The notes beneath the pieces are model-generated. The model made no database searches, was not told the origin of the DNA, and saw only the letters and a list, made by a program, of their open reading frames with translations. Below, piece by piece: positions 33,901-45,900 of a stretch of DNA of 64,000 nucleotides. This stretch comes from Ypsolopha sequella (taxonomy: Eukaryota > Arthropoda > Insecta > Lepidoptera > Ypsolophidae). The stretch lies in assembly GCA_934047225.1 (NCBI GenBank), contig OW204009.1, positions 18,907,161 through 18,971,160 of the forward strand, given 5' to 3'. A program made the translations under genes and the position numbers. The stretch's first letter is position 1. Every line of letters starts with the position of its first letter.

Positions 33901-36900
33901 TTATATAGTCTAAAAATGTCGCTGCATGCTGTTGTATAGCGTCTCGACTGACTCGTATGTTGCTTGCAGGGTCCATCAGCGTGCCGCTGCCCGGTGTGTG
34001 CGCGTGCGCTGCCCTCCGTCGAACACTTCACCCGACACTACAAGCGACACATGCGCAGGTCAGTACAGGTAGATCATTATAATGCACATATGCAAGTCTT
34101 CGCCACTGTTCGGAAAAGTTCGCATTTCTTACACTTTGTATACAATCAATACGGTCACGTGGTACGTCCGGTCGCTCGGCTATAGATTTGTATGTGCATT
34201 TCTTTTTGCTTTTATGGTTTGTTTGAGAAATTTATTATTTGTGTGTTTTTTTTTTGATATTTTTTTAAACCGTTAAAGCCTCTTCTTTTTTTTTCTGTTT
34301 GTGAACTTAATTTTGTAGATTTCAAATATTTATAGTGTCAGTTGGATTGTTATTGTTTTTTGCATTAGTGTTTTTTTATTATGTTACTATCAGTGGAAGT
34401 TTTTAATTGGCTTTAAATTGTTCAATTTGTTTATATTTTACTTTGTGCTGTTAGTTTTCCTTAAATATAAATAAATAATATCTTGAGACACACTGTACAT
34501 GTCTCAATACAATACGTAGATTCACCAACTGCGGCTGAGAAGCGTGCCATCGGTTTATTGCATTACAAGCATACATTAGACACACTGTACATGTCTCAAT
34601 ACAATACCTAGATTCACCAACTGCGGCTGAGAAGCGTGCCATCGGTTTATTGCATTACAAGCATACATTAGACACACTGTACATGTCTCAATACAATACC
34701 TAGATTCACCAACTGCGGCTGAGAAGCGTGCCATCGGTTTATTGCATTACAAGCATACATTAGACACACTGTACATGTCTCAATACAATACCTAGATTCA
34801 CCAACTGCGGCTGAGAAGCGTGCCATCGGTTTATTGCATTACAAGCATACATTAGACACACTGTACATGTCTCAATACAATACCTAGATTCACCAACTGC
34901 GGCTGAGAAGCGTGCCATCGGTTTATTGCATTACAAGCATACATTAGACACACTGTACATGTCTCAATACAATACGTAGATTCACCAACTGCGGCTGAGA
35001 AGCGTGCCATCGGTTCATTGCATTACAAGCATACATTAGACACACTGTACATGTCTCAATACAATACGTAGATTCACCAACTGCGGCTGAGAAGCGTGCC
35101 ATCGGTTTATTGCATTACAAGCATACATTAGACACACTGTACATGTCTCAATACAATACCTAGATTCACCAACTGCGGCTGAGAAGCGTGCCATCGGTTC
35201 ATTGCATTACAAGCATACATTAGACACACTGTACATGTCTCAATACAATACCTAGATTCACCAACTGCGGCTGAGAAGCGTGCCATCGGTTCATTGCATT
35301 ACAAGCATACATTAGACACACTGTACATGTCTCAATACAATACCTAGATTCACCAACTGCGGCTGAGAAGCGTGCCATCGGTTCATTGCATTACAAGCAT
35401 ACATTAGACACACTGTACATGTCTCAATACAATACCTAGATTCACCAACTGCGGCTGAGAAGCGTGCCATCGGTTCATTGCATTACAAGCATACATTAGA
35501 CACACTGTACATGTCTCAATACAATACCTAGATTCACCAACTGCGGCTGAGAAGCGTGCCATCGGTTCATTGCATTACAAGCATACATTAGCGCGTTTCT
35601 ATATAGTGTTCAAAATGATACACCACATACCCTGCTAGTCATACTGTACAATTTTTTAATGTTTAACTTTTCATTTTTACTAGCTTTTACGTTTATTTTT
35701 ATAATAACGTTTGTGTTCAATACCGATGTTTTATTTTGTTTATATACAGAAATATCTAAAAGTAATAACTAACTACTAAACTAATAACTACATCTTTAAG
35801 AATATTAATAATACAAGGCAGAAAATCTCGTACTATGTATAAAGACTTAATCTATAACTATAAGTGGAAACCTGTAATTGGCCTTCTGTAATATTACTTT
35901 TAAGTTTATATGCTATTTATTGTGCTGTAAGTTTTCCGAATAAATATATAAATATGTAACAGGTACGAGTGCGGGTCGTGCGGACAGCGCAGCCAGGAGC
36001 GGCGAGCGATACAGGTGCACTGGGACACCGAGCACTCGGACAATCGCAAGCAGTACACGTGCGACAAGTGCGGACAGGTCTCGCTGTGAGTATATATATA
36101 ATATACTTGGTGTTCATTTGATTACTTTTTTCCTTCAAACGGGTTGTTCTACCCAGGAATATGGCAACTTTTACGATGGGGCCGAAACTGAAATCGCGAA
36201 AAAAAATCAGGTGTTCCATAGAAAAGTTAAATACCTGCTCGACCGAAATGTATGAAACAGATGATTAATTTTTGAGATTTTAAAGTTGATCCCATAGGAA
36301 AAGTTTTTCATTTTACTCGTAATGGGTAGAACACCCCGTTTTAGGGAAAAAGGTTATGATCTTAGCATCCTGTATTTAATTAACCGCCCGAATTAATACT
36401 GCAGACTCGGTTAGGGATGAGGAACAATTTTTAAAGACCCTTAAAAAGAAATAAAAAAAAATCAATTTTGCTCCCTTACTGCCCATACTAGGAATTGTAT
36501 TTGAACCAGTTCAGTTCGTATGGGAACAAATGTATTTTTTATTACTTTGAAAAAAAAAAGATCATTGAACCTTGTTCCTAATTACTTACCGAGCCTCCGG
36601 TATGAATTCGGGCGGTTGATTAAATTTCACCTTGTATAAAGAAGTTTTTGTTTCAAATTTTTTATTTAAATCTTCCATAGCAAACGTGAGGCGGTAGGTT
36701 AGGTTTGAAGGTTAGATATGGCGAGTTGCGGGACGTAGTGGAGCGACCGCTAGACCTTCGGGGTTGTTTTTCATCACAATCCAGAAATCAGTTCAAACTA
36801 GACAAAACTAGTTTGGTCTTAAAATCAGGTGAACATATACAGTGTGTCCCTCGTACAAGAGCACATCTGAAAAGGGGTGAAACTGGACCTTATTTTATCG

Positions 36901-39900
36901 ACAAAGAAACGTTTTTTTTTTTTCAGAAAATCTATTCGATTACGTTTAAATTTACGTTTTAAAATATTTTTTTGCCTGTCATAGAAACTATGTACCTATA
37001 TAAAATATGTCGTAACTTTTGATCTATCGCGAGTAATGCAATGAAATAAAACTGTTATAATCCTTAAGAATAGACTTTGCATACCAAATCAAAAACAAAA
37101 CATAATCAACTACCATTACCATAAAAATAATATCCTAAAATATTATTTCTTTAATTTTTCCGTCTTTTTTTTCAGTAATAGTAAATTTTTTCAAAATAAT
37201 GTGCCCGTTTCACTATACTTTTATTCCTATTTATCATTGCCTATTGTATTATCATTCTAACAAAAAAAAAAAATATATAACGTTCAATCATAAATACAAT
37301 ATTTTCTACGAGCGGTTAACCAAAGGCACTGCGCTCGCGTCCCATACAAAGATACCCAGGTGGAGTATTTTTTCAAGATTACAAAAAAAATTCAATTTTT
37401 TTTTTCTTTTTCTTTGTTTTTGTCGATATATTTAGATCTAGTTTCACCCACTTTCGGATGTGCACTTGTACGAGGGACACACTGTATGTATGTACAAAGA
37501 ATAATAACCAATTATTGTATGACGGAAAATTGGCTGAAATTCTTATTTTTTATTTTTATTCAAAATTCAAAAATTATGAAAAATCTTTTAATTGTTATAA
37601 TTTGTTCCAGTACAGTGGACGCGCATCGCTACCACCGAGACTGTCACAAGGTGAGTGTACACTACAAGCATACACACTTACCTCACACACTTACACAAAC
37701 ACAATATTAAAATTATGTGATACAGTTAAATGAGACGTGGTCTCTTACCAAAGGCTTGATCCGCCGATTCAAGGCCGCTCAACGAGCTATGGAGCGGGCT
37801 ATGTTTGGGATATCTCTGATGGATAAATCCGAAACGAAGATATCCGTCAGAGATCGAAGGTGGCCGACATAGCCTGCCGAATCAGTAAGTTGAAGTGGCA
37901 GTGGACTGGCCATATTGTCGCCGACGTGATAACCGTTGGGGCCGTAAGGCATTGGAATGGAGACCGCGTACAGCAAAGCGCAGCGTGCCCGCTGGACTGA
38001 CAATCTGAAGGACGTTGCGGGTGGCAGCTGGATGAGGATGACTGAGGACCGCCAAGAGTGGCGTAATATTGGGGAGGTCTATGTCCAGCAGTGGACGAAT
38101 ACGGGCTGATGGATGGACGGATGGATACAGTTAAATAAAAGCTGATATTTGTATCAGTAGTTAGTAGCCCTAAAGACCACACAGGGCCGCGTTCTGCGTT
38201 CTGTTTGGTCACTGTGCGACGACGGCTTGGATCCTTTCTTATTATTATTATATTATTATGTATTATATATGTACCTACTTTACAAAATAAACAATTTGAA
38301 TTTGAAATATAATTTGTGTGGAGGTGTATGTGTAATTGTGTTATAACGTGTGTGTATGTGTGCAGGCGCGCGTCTCGTGCTCGCAGTGCGACAAGACGTT
38401 CAGTCACCGCGCCGGACTGATGACGCACACCGTGTGAGTATTGATAATGTATGTATGTGTGCAGGCGCGCGTCTCGTGCTCGCAGTGCGACAAGACGTTC
38501 AGTCACCGCGCCGGACTGATGACGCACACCGTGTGAGTATTGATAATGTATGTATGTGTGCAGGCGCGCGTCTCGTGCTCGCAGTGCGACAAGACGTTCA
38601 GTCACCGCGCCGGACTGATGACGCACACCGTGTGAGTATTGATAATGTATGTATGTGTGCAGGCGCGCGTCTCGTGCTCGCAGTGCGACAAGACGTTCAG
38701 TCACCGCGCCGGACTGATGACGCACACCGTGTGAGTATTGATAATGTATGTATGTGTGCAGGCGCGCGTCTCGTGCTCGCAGTGCGACAAGACGTTCAGT
38801 CACCGCGCCGGACTGATGAAGCACACCGTGTGAGTATTGATAATGTATGTATGTGTGCAGGCGCGCGTCTCGTGCTCGCAGTGCGACAAGACGTTCAGTC
38901 ACCGCGCCGGACTGATGAAGCACACCGTGTGAGTATTGATAATGTATGTATGTGTGCAGGCGCGCGTCTCGTGCTCGCAGTGCGACAAGACGTTCAGTCA
39001 CCGCGCCGGACTGATGACGCACACCGTGTGAGTATTGATAATGTATGTATGTGTGCAGGCGCGCGTCTCGTGCTCGCAGTGCGACAAGACGTTCAGTCAC
39101 CGCGCCGGACTGATGACGCACACCGTGTGAGTATTGATAATGTATGTATGTGTGCAGGCGCGCGTCTCGTGCTCGCAGTGCGACAAGACGTTCAGTCACC
39201 GCGCCGGACTGATGACGCACACCGTGTGAGTATTGATAATGTATGTATGTGTGCAGGCGCGCGTCTCGTGCTCGCAGTGCGACAAGACGTTCAGTCACCG
39301 CGCCGGACTGATGACGCACACCGTGTGAGTATTGATAATGTATGTATGTGTGCAGGCGCGCGTCTCGTGCTCGCAGTGTGACAAGACGTTCAGTCACCGC
39401 GCCGGACTGATGACGCACACCGTGTGAGTATTGATAATGTATGTATGTGTGCAGGCGCGCGTCTCGTGCTCGCAGTGCGACAAGACGTTCAGTCACCGCG
39501 CCGGACTGATGACGCACACCGTGTGAGTATTGACACTGCTGTCCTACATAGCTGTGTGATTGTATGTGTTACTGGCGTGGATCACGTCGCTCCTGACCGA
39601 CCCTCGGATATAGCAAGGCTCAGACCGAACGGTTGTGTGTGTATTCGTTTGTATATTATAAATAATAATAATAAACACTTTATTGCACAGATAAATACAG
39701 ATTAGAATTAAGAGAAATACAGGGCAAAAGCGGACTTATTTCTGAAAGAAATATCTTCCAGTCAACCATAAATAATGACAAATGAAGAAACATTATACAT
39801 TGGCTTATTGAAATTTGAAATGAGTGCATAAACAGTGATATAAATATGTATGTAACTATAATAAATATAATAGTATATTATAAATATTAATATGAAGTAT

Positions 39901-42900
39901 AGTAACAACGTATACACATTGTTTTATAGCATTACTGCGACATGCCGCTACTGACTGCAACATTCTGACGCATGCTGCTTATTTAGCAATAAGTAATTAT
40001 ATTACAGAATATTGTACAGTTTTCGGGATCACTCTATTTCGGCAGTTGACCATTAAACATGTCAACTTAACGTATGTGTTTCAATCATCACAGACCACTA
40101 CACTACAGACCCTTGGCTCTAATCCTGTTATTTGAATATATATTAAATTAACTAATTAACATTATATCATTGCAGTATAGAAACGCAGAAAGAAAAGTAA
40201 ATCTGGATGTGAGGAGCTCTGAACCGGGAATCGAACCCGAGACCTCTCGCTTACCGGGCGATTGCTCTAACCATTGAGCTATCCAGGTCTCAACACAACT
40301 CGTGAATTTACCGATGTGCTTTCCCATACTGCAATGATATTTATAGATACCCACTTTACAGTGAGCCATTTGACGCCTAGAGGACGCTAGTGTATTCAAA
40401 GCTAGTCAAAGAAAAATTAAAAATTATTTATTTCTTAAGCTTACTTCATTAAATAAACTGAGTTTGAGTTCTCCTATTGGGTATGAAAATACCTGTAGCA
40501 GGAGTCCCCGCTCTCCCATAATGATAAAATTAAATGATAAACGAAACTATTATTTACAGAGGTGACTAACAAATTATTATAAATATAAAAAAGAAAATAA
40601 AAGTTTAGTATATACATACTTAGTTGATTTTGTAAAACTATAACCATAGTTATGAAAGAGCGGGGCATCCTGGCACAGGTATTTTTAATACTTAAAAGGA
40701 TGTTCCAACACCTAATGTTATAAGATAAGTTTTTTGCAAATAAACAATTTCTATTTCTATTTCTATTTCTACTTAGGCTGAATTTGTAAGTGTGAGAGGG
40801 TATGTGTGTGTATGTGTATGTGGGATGTGTGTATGTGAGATGTGTGTGACTATGTGTGCATGTCTACATTTTATGCAATTTTGAAATAAGTATAAGTTTG
40901 TAGGTTAGAGATAACTATAGTAAAATGTTATTATGGTTTTGTTAATTATGATGACTGTTCGATATTGACATAGGCTATTCAGTGACAATTATTAAATTCT
41001 CCGTCTCGTTATAATTCAATTTTTGTATCCAAGTAGTTACTAATTTTTTACATTCATAAAAAGTTTTGCAATATATATTGAGCTTTTTATTGATTATTTT
41101 ATACAGATACGTAGCTTGTCTAGTATATTGTTGTCTTGCGAAAGACGTTTTTGTGCTATAGGTAGATGTGGTTATGGGGTTCACCCTTCTCTTAATTAGG
41201 ACAGTAGGGTCAAATATCAAATTTTTATGTAGCCTCAAGGTGGTATTTATAATATATAACTTTCTCACTGTTAGTAGCTGATACGTAGAATATAATAAAT
41301 CAGTAGAAAATGTTCGTGGTTTAAAGAACATGACTTTCAATAATAGGCGTTGAGCTCTTTCTACTTCTATGTATCTTGTCTTAGCGGCCCCTCCCCAGAT
41401 TGGAATACAATAGCATATTATCGATTGTGCAAGTGCCACATATACAGTTTTTAATAAATCTACTGGGGCTACATGTCTTAAGGTTTTAAAGATCCATATG
41501 AGTTTCCCGATCCTTCCAGATACAAGTTCGATCTGTGGGTACCAAGAAAAGCGTTGGTCTATCATAACTCCTAGATATTTGATCATGGCAACTTTATTGA
41601 TTTTTGGACAATCACATCCAACCCGAACCCCATTCCCGCAATTATGAATGTTTAAATTATAATCGGAATTTGGCTGACCACTGTTGATTATACTATAGCA
41701 AACGTAATTAGTTTTATTTGTATTAAGGGTGAGGAGGTTACATTTTAACCATTCAGCGACTTGGGCAAGTCCAAGTTCGCTCATTTTTTTTTTCTTCATT
41801 CCAGGAGGCACCAGAAAAGACCAGAGCCGTATCATCAGCATTTGAGATCACATTACCATTTGTTATATTTAAGTTGCATGGGTCATTGATGTACACTAAA
41901 AATAGGGTTGGGCCCAACACACTGCCTTGCGGGACCCCGTACGTTATATTGATGGAACTACTCATGTACTTTCCTATTTTAACACTCTGTTTTCTACATT
42001 GAAGATAATCTTTGAGTAGCTCCAGTGGTGTACCCCTAACGCCTATCAATTGTAGTTTAAGTAAAAGAATAGGGACAGAAATGGTGTCAAACGCCTTTTT
42101 AAGATCAAGAAAAACAGTTAGACATTTATTTCCCTGATCTAAATTATTCACAATCAATGAAGTAAGTGTTTCAATAGCATCTTCAGTGGATTTTCCACGA
42201 CGGAAGCCATACTGAGACTTTGATAAAGTCAAAGACCATTATGCCATATATTAAATGGTTTTTTGTACCTTCACCAAATGTCCAGTGCGACACGGACCTA
42301 ACCGTACGTGAGTGAGAGTGCTAATTTGTACACGGTGATTGTAAGATGTGACGTGTCACAAGATGGTGGCGAGGTTCATTTAGATCCGTGTTGAACTGTT
42401 ACTATTTTATACTATGTATGATAAATAAATACTTATTGTTGTACACAGCGCGGTACACAAGATGAACAACTCGTTCCCGTGCGCGGAGTGTGGCAAAGTG
42501 TTCCGGTGGCGCACCAGCCTCAACAAGCACATGGCGCGACACAGGGACAAGGTGAGCGTGTTGCAGGTCTGTCTGCTCGATGTAGTGTGTGTGTCGCGGT
42601 ACACAAAGTGTTCTGATACACGCACCAGCCTCAACAAGCACATGGCGCGACACAGAGACAAGGTGAGCGTGTTGCAGGTCTGTCTGCTCGATGTAGTGTG
42701 TGTGTCGCGGTACACAAAGTGTTCTGATACACGCACCAGCCTCAACAAGCACATGGCGCGACACAGAGACAAGGTGAGCGTGTTGCAGGTCTGTCTGCTC
42801 GATGTAGTGTGTGTGTCGCGGTACACAAAGTGTTCTGATACACGCACCAGCCTCAACAAGCACATGGCGCGACACAGAGACAAGGTGAGCGTGTTGCAGG

Positions 42901-45900
42901 TCTGTTTGCTCGATGTAATATTATATTGTGCCTCCGTACGTACCCACCTCGAGTATGGTTGTCCAATCTGGAACACCCAGTATTAAATAGAAATATATTT
43001 ATTTATGTAATGTAGGTATATTAGATGCACTTATTACAGGTCGGTTTTAATGTAATATAACTAAAAAATATACGTCTATGTCTATAGGTAACAGTTTTAT
43101 ATAATAAATAATAATATGAGGAAATACACAAAGAAATAATAAAGGTTAGGTTTAACAATGCACTTGAGTAAAATTAAAAATATTTTATATTTTATTAATT
43201 TTTAGATATTTCATAAGGTAATTTTGTTTGACACCTGTACTATTTCCTATCAACAGAACAATTGTAGTATTTAACTTATACTCCATTTTGAGCAAACATT
43301 CTAAAATTTGAATGAAAGATAAGCGCCTGGCATGCAAATATTGGTGACTTTCTGCATAAGTTTATTTCCTAATAAGGGCCCTGGGTTTTTTCCAATAGAA
43401 TCTGTAAATACAACAGTATTATGTCCTTGCGACACCGAGGATACGCAGTGACTGACAAAGATTCAGTCGCTGACGTGGGTAATTAAGGTGGATGGTCCAA
43501 GGCAATCTTCATACAAACTTGTGAGAACCAATAACGACGACAGAAGTATTATTATTTAATTCTGTTACCTTTTTCCACACGTTCCATCAACTTTACACCC
43601 GCGAATAATCAGTTTTTTTTACAAACAAACTTTTTTAGAATCTAATTTTGTTATTTAAAAACTTTTGTAATATGAAAGTTTTAAATTGCAAAATTAGACT
43701 GTTAAAACATTTTGTTTTAAAGAAAAACTGAATATTCGCGAGTGTAAAGTTGATGGAACGTGTGGAAAATGGTAACAGAGTTAAATAATAATACTTCTGT
43801 CGTCGTTATTGGTTCTCACAAGTTTGTATGAAGATTGCCTTGGACCATCCACCTTAATTACCCACGTCAGCGACTGAATCTTTGTCAGTCACTGCGTATC
43901 CTCGGCGTCGCAAGGACATAATACTGTTGTATTTACAGATTCTATTGGAAAAAACCCAGGGCCCTTATTAGGAAATAAACGTATACAGAAAGTAACCAAT
44001 ATTTGTTTTACCAAGTTTTTTATAAAAACCACCTTGGACCGTCCACCTTAAGTCAGTGCGCTAGTGAACACCAGAGTGTTGGTATGTCCGCCCCAGGGTC
44101 CGACGACGGCAGCGCACTGCGTCGAGTGCGACGTGTCCTTCAGAAGTGTCTGCTCCTACAAGCGTCACCTGCGGAACAGTCTCAAGCACGTCACGCACGA
44201 GCAGCTCAAGTGAGTCACACACACATACACACCCTCACACACACACCCTCTCTCTCTGTTATATGACAAGACAATGTCCCCAGGTTCGTGTGCGACGAGT
44301 GCGGTCGTCGGTTCGCGAACAAGACGAAGCTGCGCGACCACATCGAGGAGAAGCACCTGCACCGCGCCTTCTCGTGCCAGCTGTGCGGCAAGCGGAGCAA
44401 GAACAGGTCACTAGTCTACTTACATCCTGACACACCTCTTTCACCTCTTCCACATCCGTCAATCTCGTTGCACAAGCTCTTCTATTCTGGGTACTTTTGA
44501 CGCTGTGTTTCATCTGTATGTTTCAAATATGGTAGTTTTGTATTGGGACATATTTTAACTTTAAAATTAATGGAAATAACAATTAAAATGTGTAACACAC
44601 TACAAAAAAATAATACTCACATATAAATAAATATTACAACCTAAAAAAACCTTGAACATATATAAATAAACGTTTGCAGTAAACAACTACAAAATATTTG
44701 AAACTGTTTGAAAATAATGCTCTCCACAACAATATTAATATTTCGCACTATAATGAAACCAAAAAAAACAATATATATTTTTAATTTACCTTGGTTTACG
44801 GCTTTGGATACTAGTCCATTCGCAATAACGATATCTCGACGAGCGTCTCTAGACAGGAGTTTATATATATATAGATAATAGAAAGAGACCGCACGTGGAA
44901 ACGAGCGAGAGGGAATATTAGACTTTTTTGTGATGATAACATGATAAGGTTTTTTTTTTTATTAATTCTGTTAAAACTAGGGACGCCGGCTCGCTCCGCT
45001 CGGCTCCTTATTTTATTTTACATGTAAACCTTTGCTTCGTTTCGCTCGTCGAATTTCCTGATGTCGATAAATAAAAGAGTACCTACCTATTTAACAATAA
45101 TGAAAGTTTACAGTTAAATAATGAACCACAATACTGATACTTGATTATTGTACAACATTAGTTTTAAGGAAGAGAAATTTTAAGTTGAAAGTATTAATAT
45201 TATAGGCTTATCCGTTTTGTCTATAAAAGTTGTGTGCAATGTAATGTGACGTATACAGGGTGTGTCTCGAGCAACATGTACGTAATGTGCACCGCGGGCG
45301 TCCCGCCACGCGCATGTGTCACCACTGCGGCAAGGGCTTCCCGGTGAGTACTACTAGTGTCACTCATTGTACGTGTGTGTGTGTCTCGAGCAGCATGTAC
45401 GTAATGTGCACCGCGGGCGTCCCGCCACGCGCATGTGTCACCACTGCGGCAAGGGCTTCCCGGTGAGTACTACTAGTGTCACTCATTGTACGTGTGTGTG
45501 TGTGTCTCGAGCAGCATGTACGTAATGTGCACCGCGGGCGTCCCGCCACGCGCATGTGTCACCACTGCGGCAAGGGCTTCCCGGTGAGTACTACTAGTGT
45601 CACTCATTGTACGTGTGTGTGTGTGTCTCGAGCAGCATGTACGTAATGTGCACCGCGGGCGTCCCGCCACGCGCATGTGTCACCACTGCGGCAAGGGCTT
45701 CCCAGTGAGTACTACTAGTGTCACTCATTGAATGTGTGTGTGTGTGTGTCTCGAGCAACATGTACGTAATGTGCACCGCGGGCCTCCCGCCACGCGCATG
45801 TGTCACCACTGCGGCAAGGGCTTCCCGGTGAGTACTACTAGTGTCACTCATTGTATGTGTGTGTGTGTGTGTGTCTCGAGCAACATGTACGTAATGTGCA

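Larger units (their letters stand above)
39523..42448. other. Gene B intron 9
   Basis: Contains a LINE 3' end (39655-39775), a tRNA-derived SINE (40185-40400), a (TTTCTA)n-tailed repeat ending at about 40773 and a decayed LINE RT (40970-42235). Confidence 0.6.

Noticed and set aside
38350..39381. Plus ORF of 343 codons (ARLVLAVRQDV...)
   Set aside because: Wrong frame of the exon 9 array; the finger frame is ARVSCSQCDK.
37847..39517. Minus ORF of 556 codons
   Set aside because: Antisense of the exon 9 array joined by chance to an antisense LINE 3' end. Real splice sites and finger codons are on the plus strand.
40200..40290. tRNA gene on the minus strand
   Set aside because: A and B boxes are present, but position 33 is C and the acceptor stem does not pair; more likely a SINE head.
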